From Primula veris (lineage: Eukaryota > Streptophyta > Magnoliopsida > Ericales > Primulaceae): 64,000 nt of DNA. Position numbers and translations under genes: made by a program. Location: the NCBI GenBank assembly GCA_963682055.1, contig OY821740.1, forward strand, positions 10,750,814 through 10,814,813, written 5' to 3'. This document shows positions 11,451 through 22,200 of this stretch, in pieces. How positions within the stretch are numbered: the stretch's first letter is position 1; every line of letters starts with the position of its first letter. The notes beneath the pieces were generated by a model. The model was not told the origin of the DNA. It searched no databases and saw only the letters and a list, made by a program, of their open reading frames with translations.

Positions 11451-12236
11451 TGCTCCAATAATGATAAGTAAAGTCTTATCACTCCGGTAGAGTCTTTCAA
11501 TTTTATACCCCGAATGGGAACTACCCACTGGGAGCACCTTCCTCAGTACATGTATCGACCCATATCGCCAGCCTCCGATCCTAGCCCACCGCGACTATTC
11601 CAACATAGTCCATCATCGATGGTATTCGAGCTCAGCCGATCACGGGCTTCTCCGACATAGTCCATCACCGACAGTCTCTGAGTCTAGCCCACCACGGCTT
11701 TCCTGGCATAGTCCATTATCGACAGCCTTCGAGCCTAGGCCACCATGGCTTTCCTCGCACTGCCCACCATTGGCGGCCTAAACCCATCTCAGACTCCCTC
11801 GACGATCTTCGTCCCTTGATCTAGTCCCCCATCGACATTCCGACATTCCCTGACCTTTGTCCGTCCTGGAAATCTCCGACCTAGTATAAAGTTACTATTT
11901 AAACCCCTCAAATCCCAAGGAAGACCCATATTTTCTACCACGACAAGTTACTCTTTGAAGCCCCTCGAAAGCTCCGACTTTGAGGGAGACTTAGTCATGC
12001 TTCTATGACAACGGTTCACATACAGTTCATTATATTTGTTTCACGTGATAGAATTAGTCACGCTCTGACAGCTCAACCCATTACGGGCTCACCGGCACAG
12101 TTCACCAGCGACAACTTCCAACCTCAGTCAGCCACATGCCCTCTGTCAACTCTGCCCATCACGGGTTCCCTTGACAGGTTTTCCCATCATGGGTTCCTTT
12201 GACACATTTCACCATCACTAGCTCCAGGATTATACG

Positions 12237-12960
12237 ATCGATCTCGGTCTTATGACCTCAGACACTGCTTCGGTCTTATGATCTCAGACACTGCTTCGGT
12301 CTTATGACCTCAGACACTGCTTCGGTCTTATAACCTCAGACACTGCTTCGGTCTTATGACCTCAGACACGATCTCGGTCTTATGACCTCAGACACTGCTT
12401 CGGTCTTATGACCTCAGACACTGCTTCGGTCTTATGACCTCAGACATGATCTCGGTCCTATGACCTCAGACACTGCCTCAGTCTTATGACCTCAAACACT
12501 GCCTCGGTCTTATGACCTCAGACACTGCCTCGGTCTTATAACCTTATTTACCGTTCCCATGACTCGAGATCTATCTCAGTCTTATGACATTATTTATCAG
12601 GATTATACGATCGAGCTCGGTCTCATGACCTCCGACAGTGCTTCGGTCTTATGACCTTATTTACCAGTCCCGTGACTCGGAATCTATCTCAGTCTTATGA
12701 CATTATTTATCAAGATTATACGATCGAGCTCGGTCTCATGACCTCCGACAGTGCTTCGGTCTTATGACCTTATTTTCCAGTCCCGTGACTCGGGATCTAT
12801 CTCAGTCTTATGACATTATTTATCAGGATTATACGATCGATCTCGGTCTCATGACCTCCGACAGTGCTTCGGTCTTACGACCTTATTTTTCAGTCCCGTG
12901 ACTTAGATTCTATCTTTGTCGTATGACATTATTTATCGGACCTATAAATAGAGACGTTGG
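12237..12960 (+). repeat. Nested 26-bp and about 115-bp tandem repeats
   Basis: The first part repeats TCGGTCTTATGACCTCAGAC + ACTGCT (26 bp) about a dozen times. The second part repeats a unit of about 115 bp with TTATTTATCAGGATTATACG, CATGACCTCCGACAGTGC and CGTGACTCGG about four times. The larger unit contains a copy of the smaller motif, so it probably arose by secondary amplification. Confidence 0.8.
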
Positions 12961-13173
12961 GCGATGCCCTCAGCCTTTACTCTGTTTCGGACTCGGATCA
13001 TGCTATTTATTATACCTAGATCCTACGACCTCAGACACCGCATAGCAAAGGTAACCGTGTCAGGTACATGTTTTATATTTGTTTGATTGCTTATTCATTA
13101 TCCAGCACCGTAGCCAGGACCGAACACACTCCAGAACCCTCGGTCATGTCTACGCCACTAAACAGGGAGCTGT

Positions 13174-14325
13174 TGGCGAGGGTATTTATGTATTCCTTCT
13201 CTATTTATTAGAACGGTCTAATTTACGTGTCTAACGGTATTTATTTTATACAAAATTGTACTGCATTTATAAAAACCGTTAATAGTTTCGGCCCGATTAA
13301 GAAAAGCCCAAGTGAATAGTAAAACTCATTTAAATGCTATAAATACGGATCATTTCCCAAGGAGATGAGGGGCTCTCTCTCTCTCTCCTGAGAGAAAGGA
13401 GACAGATAAATGGTATATATATATACATATAGTGATAGAGACTCCATGAATAGATAATAAATTAATGATGAACAAGCAATATTGAATGGGGAGTTTTTCA
13501 TCTGAGTCGGAGGTGTGCGATCAGCTGCCACGTGGCAGCTACAGCCTCAGCGCCGGCGTCAGCGAGTCCGAGCGCTCCATTGGCTTCTCCTCTCCGCCGT
13601 CCGCCACCGGGGTTTGCCTTCCCGAGTTGAGCTGTCCGGCAACAAGGCCCCAGTCGGCTATCGCAGCCAACAGATTAAGGCTCAAGCCTTTGCCTCCTCA
13701 CCCATAATGCTTTACGAGAACCGGCCTTCAACCGACCCCACTGCAGGTCCATTTAATCATGGTGATTAATCCCCTTTTTCTCTGTTTATATACGTGAACA
13801 TACTCAGATATATATACTAGTTGTACCCCATGAAGGTATACATACATATTATTTGCCTCACTGCCATGGTATTTCACATATGGACTTTATGTCATCAAGT
13901 CACTTATTATTAAGTTACTACCAGAACCAAACCCGGTAATGTATAAGGTCAAATGGACTACCACAATCCAATGAATATACTTGAACAAACCGGAACTTCG
14001 GGAATCATCGGGACGGGCCGCCGTACCATTACTATACACGGCCGCCTCCAATGTTTCGACGGACCCTTCAACCTGATAAGAACACCAACCCCGGTACCGT
14101 TATGCATAATATATACGTTCATATATTGTCTCTGTTATTACACTTCTCTTTCGTAAGCTGGGTACAGGTTAGGTGTCGGAACGGTGCAGCCTCGGACGGT
14201 AAATGATATTAAACCGTTTTATTGATTAGTGCTATATTATTTGGTCAACTGATTCAGTAGGGCCCGATGGGCGTTTAGCGAATAAAATATATAAGTCGAG
14301 CCTAGAAAGAAAATAAGGCTCGCCA
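13174..14325 (+). repeat. 3' LTR of the LARD-like element
   Basis: It has the same length (1,152 bp) and is nearly identical to the 5' LTR. Examples of the few differences are CTCCATTGG for CTCCACTGG and CCTAGAAAG for CCTAGGAAG. The G-box palindrome recurs at 13523-13540. Confidence 0.93.
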
Positions 14326-14330
14326 AAAAC

Positions 14331-15086
14331 CACCATAATTAACTTTCAAAAACACCACAACTTCAGCTCCATTATTTAAATACTACTTGGACCAGGAGCA
14401 TCATCCTTCAAATTCCCTTGCCCCTTAAGCTGTTCTCTAGCAATCTTGAAGCTCGGCTACTTTGTCCATAAAAAGTTGTAAATAATGAACATTATCCCTT
14501 AAATCATTATTATCTTTGGTTAACTCTGCAATTTTAGCATTTAGCTCTTTGATATCATGGCTTAAAACATAAATAAGATGATCTATGAAAAATGAAATTT
14601 GTGAGAGGGAAATACGGCTTGAGGAGCTTTTAGGAGAGGAGGTGATAAATTCTGAGAATGTGAGACTGAGGCTACATCGAACTTTTTATATATTTCCACT
14701 GTGAATCCCAAACCTACTAGTTTTTTACCACCTCACCATAAAAATCACTGTAGCTTATAGTCTCATATCTCCACCTTATAGTATAATCACTGTAGTATTC
14801 ATGGACAAGTTTTACCAAAATGAGAAAATGGAGGGATAATACATGACACTTGTAAAAACTTTTTGCACCACTTCCTCATTAATTGAAATATGAATATCCG
14901 ACTGATGTATTCTAGCAAATTCTAGAAAATGGAGGGATAATACATGACACTCGCAAACTATTTCTCTACAGTAAGAATACTGCAAAAATACTTAAAAAGA
15001 GACATTAGCGAAGTGATGCATATCAGTTCCCTTCATTTGCATCTAAACAAAAAATTAAAAAGAAATATTGCTATTAAATCTAATAT
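14331..15086. other. AT-rich DNA, no gene seen
   Basis: No supported coding region. Given the LINE RNase H fragment immediately to the right on the minus strand, part of this may be that LINE's 3' untranslated region, but no poly-A tail was identified. GGAGGGATAATACATGACAC occurs twice, at about 14832 and 14932. Confidence 0.35.
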
Positions 15087-15950
15087 TTATTTTATTAATC
15101 TGAAATTAGGTCTTCCTGACAGATCCATAATATGATTAGCATAAGCAGTATTAGGTAAATCCAAACTATCATAATAAGTGTTAGTAATGCCATTTGAACA
15201 CATTTTTGCTAAACTATCTGCCACATTATTCTTCTCTCTATGTATATGTGTCGGTTCTAAACTTGTATAGTTTTTAAAAATACATGTATCATCCCAGATT
15301 ATTTTACTGGGTTTAGTAACTATAAGTGATCTTAATTTTGAGTTTACTCGAATAACCTTTTTGCGTTTTCTCTGTTTGGTAAATGTGCAAACCAAACAGG
15401 TTTGTGATTTGAGAATTGTCTCAATACACCTCTGCTTAGGCAAGTTTAAACCTTAACGAAATTCTCTTATCTACATTCGTTTTGTTTACTAAACATGATA
15501 AGAGCTAAAGGGTCGTATTAGGAAAGTTACCAAAATAAAGTTTCAATTAAAGCGTTTTTTCTCCTGTTTTATAATTGTTTGGTTACCGGTCTCCGGTTGT
15601 AATTTGCTAGATGGGTTTGGTTTTGTAAGATTTTTAGGTTTTTATATAAGATGGTCCGGTGCTTATTAAAAAAAACATGTATCATCCCATAGATTAGTAA
15701 ATTGAACGAGGAGAAATTTTATTAGGCCACCAATTATTAATAATAAGAGAATCCGTTTCTATATTAACATTGTGAATATCCAGTAACATATAAAAAGACT
15801 TGTACATAAAGCAGATAACTCAGCATAGTTATTAGTATTAGAACCTAGACTTACAGAAAAAGCAAAAATAATATGGCCATTGTCATCTCGGAGAATACCT
15901 CCACTGCCAGGGCCAGATTTACCAAAACAATATCCATCTATCTATCTGTA
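15087..15950 (-). pseudogene. LINE RNase H domain relic, interrupted by another LINE
   Basis: The minus strand at about 15950-15700 encodes GGILRDDNGHIIFAF, a TNNYAEL motif and IETDSL. These are the usual order of the RNase H (RVT_3-like) domain that ends plant L1-type ORF2 proteins. The remainder, including HREKNNVADSLAKM and DLSGRPNFR, lies at about 15282-15087. Between them a 378-bp insertion with a 15-bp target duplication (15297-15674) splits the domain, and the halves are also out of frame. It would have degraded the RNA strand during target-primed reverse transcription; it is dead now. The matching zinc-binding part lies at 21.6-22.2 kb on the same strand. Confidence 0.75.
15297..15674 (+). 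mobile_element. 5'-truncated LINE insertion
   Basis: This 378-bp sequence ends in GGTCCGGTGCTTATT plus a run of seven A (15668-15674). It is bounded by a perfect 15-bp direct repeat, ACATGTATCATCCCA (15282-15296 and 15675-15689). Poly-A end plus long target duplication is the signature of target-primed reverse transcription. Only 3'-end sequence is present, so the copy is heavily truncated. It sits inside the older LINE RNase H relic on the opposite strand. Confidence 0.75.
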
Positions 15951-15996
15951 TTTTGAGTTTAAGTCTGCCCTTAGGAGGAAGAGTGCATGTCATAAT

Positions 15997-17154
15997 TGTT
16001 ACAATGATATATTAAAATATATGTTTTATTGTCGGTTTTATTATTTACTAATTAACAATGAATGATTTATTTGATAATAAATGTGAGCAATGTTGTACAT
16101 ATTATTTATATTGTATATGTGTCTTTATTATTGTATAGTAAGTGTTTTGGTGTGTAGAGTACGACTTACACACGAAAAATCAAATCACTTGTTCTTACAG
16201 AATATATTTTATCGTTCACAAATTTAGATAGATTGGACAACCATTAGTAAAGTTATAGCACAAAAATTTAATAGGTCTGTTTTGATTATAGGGAACGGTT
16301 GAATTCCGACTTTTTGTGTTAGTATACTTAGAGTATATTGAAGATGACAAAGTGATATTATTTTATGTTATTGACCGTAATAAAATAATTATACTTAAAA
16401 AAATATTATAATTACTTATACTCTTAATTCTTATATTATTTTCGATACAAATATTTATAATGTATACTGCTTTGATTTGCAATTGGTGGGATTTGTTTTG
16501 GTCAACAAACCCGTATGTTGGGCAGTAACGGGATTGATGATATTCACTCGAGAAGATTATAAGTTTTGTTGTGTCAAATCTTACAACTGGATTTTATATC
16601 CGACGCAACAAATAAGTTAAGTGCTAAGTTCGAAAAATAATATGTCAAGTAAATTAATTGTCAGTGAATTATTTACTCGGTGGATATCTGTAATTTTAAA
16701 GTGAGAAGATATTTAAATATTTAATAATGTGCTCTCAAATATTTGAGAAGAATAAGAGTGCAATTATATTCTCTAAATAAAATAAATATAATTTACTGAT
16801 AGATTATCATATGATTATAAAAGTATTAATTAGATAATATTATATCAGTCATTTTAATTAAGACTATATAATATTTATTAATTAAGTTATAATATAAGAA
16901 GGGTTAGAGATCTAAGTTAAGTAAAAATCTTATTTTTCTTGTGCACTAGTTGTCTACTGTAGTATATAAATACACTGTTATGTTTTGGAAAAGAGACACG
17001 GTTTTATAAAATCTTTTATTAGGATTTATAACAGTTTGATAGCCCATCTCTCTAACGAGTAAAACAGTATTATAGAAATACGGTAGAAAATCAAGTGTGA
17101 TCAAACCTACCCATCAGATGTATTTCTATATCATTTTTGTATAATTCATTAACA
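15997..17154. mobile_element. Possible solo LTR
   Basis: The AT-rich segment starts TGTTACAATG and ends TTCATTAACA, with a TATATAAATACACTG box near 16962. TG...CA ends with TGTTA/TAACA symmetry suggest an LTR. No matching target duplication could be found (ATAAT left, CTAGG right), so this is weak. No coding capacity is seen in these 1.2 kb. Confidence 0.25.
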
Positions 17155-20100
17155 CTAGGGTAAATTTTGGATTCGTCCATGAAAACAAAAGTATTTAAGG
17201 ATTGGTCCATGAAATTGAAACTAATTAAGTATTGGTTCATTTCCCCTAACTAACCAATAAAAATGTAAAAAATCAAAAAAAATAAAAAAATTCCAGAAAA
17301 TAAAAATACAAAAATGCAAAAATAAAAAAAATATGAAAAAATGCAAAAAAAATTAAAAGAGGCAAAACCCCGAAAAAATATGATTTTTTTTTTTTAAAAA
17401 TCCCAAAAAATAAAAAAAAAACTCATAAAATCAACAAAAATCTAAAATCAACAAAAATCCAAAAACGCAAAAAAAAAAACAGTCTGAACTATTTTAAATC
17501 ATTTTAAAAACAGTCTGAACCATTTTAAGTCATTTTAAAAACAGTCTGAACCAAAAACAGTCTGAACCAAAAACAGTCTAAACTTTTTTAAGTCATTTTA
17601 AAAACAGTCTGAACTATTTTTTTTTAAAAACAGTCCGAACTGTTTTTTTTTAAAAACAGTCCCGACTGTTTTTTTTTAAACAGTCCGGACTGTTTTATTT
17701 TTAAAACAGTCCGCACTGTTTTTTTTTAAAACAACCCGGACCGCACTGTTTTTTTTAAAACAGTCCGCACTGTTTTTTTTTAAAAACAGTCCGGACTGTT
17801 TTTTTTTTTAAAACAGTCCGGTCTGTTTTTTTTTTTTTAAAACAGTCCGGACAGTTTTTTTTTTAAAACAGTCCGAACTGTTTTTTTTTAAAACAGTCCG
17901 AACTGTTTTTTTTTCAAAACAGTCCGAACTGTTTTTTTTTCAAAACAGTCCGAACTGTTTTTTTTCAAAACAGTCTGAACTTTTTTTAAAAAAAAACAGT
18001 CTGAACTGTTTTTTTTTTAAAAACAGTCTGAACTATTTTTAAGTCATTTTAAAAACAGTCTGAACTATTTTAAAAACAGTCTGAACTGTTTTTTTTAAAC
18101 AGTCGGAACTGTTTTTTTTTAAAACAGTCCGGACTGTTTTTTTTAAAACAGTCCGCACTGTTTTTTTTAAAACAGTCCGCACTGTTTTTTTTAAAACAGT
18201 CCGCACTGTTTTTTTTAAAGCAGTCCGGACTGTTATTTTTTAAAACAGTCCGGACTGTTTTTTTTTAAGACAGTGCGAACTGTTTTTTTTTTAAAAACAG
18301 TGCGAACTGTTTTTTTTTTCAAACAGTGCGAACTGTTTTTTTTTAAAAACAGTCCGCATTGTTTTTTTTTAAAACAGCCCGGACCGCACTGTTTTTTTTT
18401 AAAACAGCCCGGACCGCACTGTTTTTTTTAAAACAGTCCGGACTGTTTTTTTTAAAACAGTCCGCCCTGTTTTTTTTAAAAACAGTCCGGACTGTTTTTT
18501 TTTAAAAAAACAGTCCGGACTGTTTTTTTTTTTAAAACAGTCCGGACTGTTTTTTTTTTTTTAAAATAGTCCGGACTGTTTTTTTTTTAAAACAGTCCGG
18601 ACTGTTTTTTTTTCAAACAGTCCGGACTGTTTTTTTTTTCAAAACAGTCCGAACTGTTTTTTTTTCAAAACAGTCCGAACTATTTTTTTTTCAAAACAGT
18701 CCGAACTGTTTTTTTTAAAACAGTCTGAACTTTTTTTTAAAAAAAACAGTCTGAACTGTTTTTTTTTAAAAACAGTCTGAACTATTTTTAAGTCATTTTA
18801 AAAACAGTCTGAACTATTTTAAAAACAGTCTGAACTGTTTTTTTTTAAAACAGTCCGGACTGTTTTTTTTAAAACAGTCCGCACTGTTTTTTTTAAAACA
18901 GTCCGCACTGTTTTTTTTAAAACAGTCCGCACTGTTTTTTTTTAAAGCAGTCCGGACTGTTTTTTTTAAAAACAGTCCGGACTATTTTTTTTTAAAAACA
19001 GTTAAAACAGTCCGGACTGTTATTTTTTAAAACAGTCCGGACTGTTTTTTTTGTTAAAACAGTCCGGATTGTTTTTTTTTAAAACAGTCCGGACTGTTTT
19101 TTTTTTAAAAACAGTCCGGACTGTTTTTTTTTTTAAAACAGTGCGAACTGTTTTTTTTTTAAAACAGTGCGAACTGTTTTTTTTTTAAAACAGTGCGAAC
19201 TGTTTTTTTTTTTAAAAACAGTCCGGACTGTTTTTTTTTAAAAACAGTCCGCACTGTTTTTTTTAAAACAGCCCGGACCGCACTGTTTTTTTTTAAAACA
19301 GCCTGGACCGCACTGTTTTTTTTAAAACAGTCCGCACTGTTTTTTTTTAAAAACAGTCCAGACTGTTTTTTTTTTTTTTAAAACAGTCCGGACTGTTTTT
19401 TTTTTTTTAAAACAGTCCGGACTGTTTTTTTTTTTTTAAAACAGTCCGCACTGTTTTTTTTTAAAACAGCCCGGACCGCACTGTTTTTTTAAAACAGTCC
19501 GCACTGTTTTTTTTAAAACAGTCCGGACTGTTTTTTTTAAAACAGTCCGCACTGTTTTTTTTTTAAAACAGTCCGGACTGTTTTTTTTTTTTAAAACAGT
19601 CCGGACTGTTTTTTTTTCAAAACAGTCCGGACTGTTTTTTTTCAAATCAGTCCGGACTGTTTTTTTTTAAAACAGTCCGGACTGTTTTTTTTTCAAAACA
19701 GTCCGGACTGTTTTTTTTTAAAACAGCCCGGACCGCACTATTTTTTTTAAAACAGTCCGGACTGTTTTTTTTAAAACAGTCCGCACTGTTTTTTTTTAAA
19801 AACAGTCCGGACTGTTTTTTTTTTTAAAACAGTCCGGACTGTTTTTTTTTTTTAAAACAGTCCGGACTGTTTTTTTTTTAAAACAGTCCGGACTGTTTTT
19901 TTTGAAAACAGTCCGAACTGTTTTTTTTTCCAAAACAGTCCGAACTGTTTTTTTTTCAAAACTGTCCGAACTTTTTTTTTTTCAAAACAGTCTGAACTTT
20001 TTTTTTAAAAAAACAGTCTGAACTGTTTTTTTTTAAAAACAGTCTGAACTATTTTTAAGTCATTTTAAAAACAGTCCGAACTATTTTAAAAACAGTCTGA

Positions 20101-21340
20101 ACTGTTTTTTTTAAAACAGTCCGCACTGTTTTTTATAAAACAGTCCGCACTGTTTTTTTTTTAAAGCAGTCCGGACTGTTTTTTTTAAAAACAGTTAAAA
20201 CAGTCCGGACTGTTATTTTTTAAAACAGTCCGGACTGTTTTTTTTGTTCAAACAGTCCGGACTGTTTTTTTTTAAAACAGTCCGAACTGTTTTTTTTAAA
20301 ACAGTCTGAACTGGTTTTTTTTAAAAACAGTCTGAACTTTTTTAAAAAAAAAAACAGTCTGAACTGTTTTTTTTTTAAAAACAGTCTGAACTATTTTTAA
20401 GTCATTTTAAAAACAGTCTGAACTGTTTTTTTTTAAAACAGTCCGGACTGTTTTTTTTTAAAAACAGTTAAAACAGTCCGGACTGTTATTTTTTAAAACA
20501 GTCCGGACTGTTTTTTTTAAAAACAGTCCGAACTTTTTTTTTTTAAAACAGTCCGAACTTTTTTTTTTAAAACAGTCCGAACTGTTTTTTTTTTAAAACA
20601 GTGCGAACTGTTTTTTTTTTAAAACAGTGTGAACTGTTTTTTTTAAAACAGTGCGAACTGTTTTTTTTTCAAAACAGTGCGAACTTTTTTTTTTAAAAAC
20701 AGTCCGAACTGTTTTTTTTTTCAAAACAGTCCGAACTGTTTTATTTTTCAAAACAGTCCGAACTGTTTTTTTTTTTCAAAACAGTCCGAACTGTTTTTTT
20801 TTTAAAACAGTCCGAACTGTTTTTTTTTAAAAACAGTCCGAACTGTTTTTTTTAAACAGTCGGAACTTTTTTTTAAAAAACAACAGTCTGAACTATTTTT
20901 AAGTCATTTTAAAAACAGATTGAACTATTTTAAAAACAGTCTGAACTATTTTAAAAACAGTCTGAACTGTTTTTTTTTTGTGTTTTCGGATTTTTGTTAA
21001 TTTTAGATTTTTGTTGATTTTTTGGGATTTTTTTTTGATTTTTTGAGATTTTTAAAAAAAAAATCGTGTTTTTTCGGGGTTTTGCCTCTTTTATTTTTTA
21101 TTTTTATTTTTTCATATTTTTTTTATTTTTTCATTTTTGCATTTTTATTTTTTGGAATTTTTTTATTTTTTCGGATTTTTTTTATTTTTATTTGTTAATT
21201 AGTGGAAATGGACCAATCCTTAATTAGTTTAAGAAATGATGGACCAATCCTTAAATAAATTTTATAGCTGGACCAATCCTTAAATACTTTTGTTTTCGTG
21301 GACCAATCCTTAATTTTCTCTTTACGGGGATCTAATGCCA
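17155..21340. mobile_element. Fold-back element with giant palindrome array
   Basis: A 4.2-kb inverted-repeat structure. The left arm (about 17160-17480) and right arm (about 20965-21335) are reverse complements. Shared blocks include AAGTATTTAAGGATTGGTCCA, GAGGCAAAACCCCGAAAAAA and TCAACAAAAATCTAAAAT. The right arm has extra copies of the GGACCAATCCTTAA motif. The core is the palindrome array. There is no coding capacity. The arms resemble the long inverted termini of fold-back or MULE-like elements, but no target duplication could be defined. It lies between the two halves of the minus-strand LINE. Confidence 0.75.
17481..20985. repeat. Array of CAGTCCGGACTG palindromes
   Basis: About 3.5 kb of roughly 28-30 bp units reading AAAACAGTCCGGACTGTTTT followed by extra Ts. 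The canonical unit is a perfect 20-bp palindrome. Variants CAGTCCGAACTG, CAGTCCGCACTG, CAGTGCGAACTG and CAGTCTGAACTG are interspersed, and blocks of one variant cluster. A marker block containing AAGTCATTTTAAAAACAGTC recurs at both ends and near 18040, 18790, 20057, 20400 and 20899, showing irregular higher-order duplication. T-runs are consistently on the plus strand. Apparent open frames on either strand are repeat artefacts. Confidence 0.93.
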
Positions 21341-21431
21341 GTTTTTTCGGCACATGCTTGCATAGTGAGATTCTGAAAATTAACTATACGAGTACAGTTC
21401 TTAATGAACAAGTTCAATTCTCTAATTCATT

Positions 21432-21673
21432 TATGTAGTTTAGCAATAATAATATCAGCACTAAAAACACCATTATCAAATAAATAATTATTTCAAGTAA
21501 TCCAGATTTCCCAAATAAAAAAAAAATGAACTAATCTAGCAAGGTTGTCAACTTTTTAGCAATAATAATATCAGCACTAAAAACACCATTATCAAATAAA
21601 TAATTATTTCAAGTAATCCAGATTTTCCAAATAATAAAAAAAATGAACTAATCTAGCAAGGTTGTCAACTTGA
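21432..21673. repeat. About 120-bp tandem duplication
   Basis: Two adjacent, nearly identical copies run from TAGCAATAATAATATCAGCAC to CTAGCAAGGTTGTCAAC. The duplication lies at the downstream (left) end of the LINE zinc-binding relic. The right copy is part of that relic's sequence, so the duplication followed LINE insertion. Confidence 0.85.
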
Positions 21674-22200
21674 GAGGTTTTATTAAAATGATTACACCAA
21701 TTATGCATAATAGACTTAACACTGAAAGTATTATTAAGATCAAAACCAAAAATACTACTAAAACAATTCCAAACTTTAATGCTAACATATCGTTTACTAA
21801 ACAGATGACCAACACTATTTATACTATAATTCAAACAACATATGCATTTACTAACTATGGGCAAACCAATCTTATAAAGGTCACTATCTATTTTAACACC
21901 ATGATTCTAAAGCTTCTAACGAAAGGTATAAATTTTAATAGGCAATACATTATTCCACATAATTTAAAATTAAATTACTTGGTAGTTTATGTCTAAAATA
22001 GTGAAAAGCAATTTTGCAAGAAAGGTTACCATCAATAGAATGTGGCCAGTATCTAATATCCTCACCTTCCCTAAAACTGATCTTATATTTGTTTAGCTCA
22101 TTCAGCAAATATAAATTGACACCTTCTAACTCAAAAATAAGATTATTATTCTACCAAATACCATTATTGTTAAAGTGAACCAAATTAGATTTTGACCCCT
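21604..22200 (-). pseudogene. LINE reverse-transcriptase zinc-binding (zf-RVT) relic
   Basis: On the minus strand, an 86-codon frame (21864-21604) contains CICC, GHLFSKRYVSIKVWN and a following FGFDL, the layout of the zf-RVT domain of plant LINE ORF2 proteins. Upstream, at about 22150-21960, are REGEDIRYWPHSIDG and KIAFHYFRHKLP, the usual preceding strand and helix, but in a different frame, so frameshifts have accumulated. The second Cys/His pair is degraded (HLFSKRY instead of HLFxxC). It is probably the same LINE copy whose RNase H is at 15.1-15.9 kb. The polymerase itself is not seen upstream. Confidence 0.75.

Larger units (their letters stand above)
8875..14325 (+). mobile_element. Non-autonomous LTR retrotransposon (LARD-like), young
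   Basis: A complete 5,451-bp element. Two 1,152-bp LTRs (8875-10026, 13174-14325) both begin TGGCGAG and end CTCGCCA and differ at only a handful of positions. A perfect 5-bp target duplication AAAAC flanks it (8870-8874, 14326-14330). A primer-binding site follows the left LTR, setting plus orientation. The 3.1-kb interior has no gag, protease, integrase, RT or RNase H; it is mostly tandem arrays of 48-, 39-, 75-, 26- and about 115-bp units. It must therefore have been mobilised by another element's proteins. High LTR identity implies recent insertion. Interior open frames simply follow repeats whose length is divisible by three. Confidence 0.93.

Noticed and set aside
10367..11490. Chain of open frames (92-99 codons) with repeated ISKVLSPRYSL peptides
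   Set aside because: The frames stay open because the 39- and 75-bp units are divisible by three; they are inside a non-coding retrotransposon interior with no start context.
19193..19645. Lys/Phe-rich open frames in the palindrome array
   Set aside because: These are homopolymer and palindrome artefacts on both strands, not genes.
17155..21340. CRISPR-like array of regularly spaced repeats
   Set aside because: The units are contiguous palindromes without unique spacers, and the genome is clearly plant nuclear.
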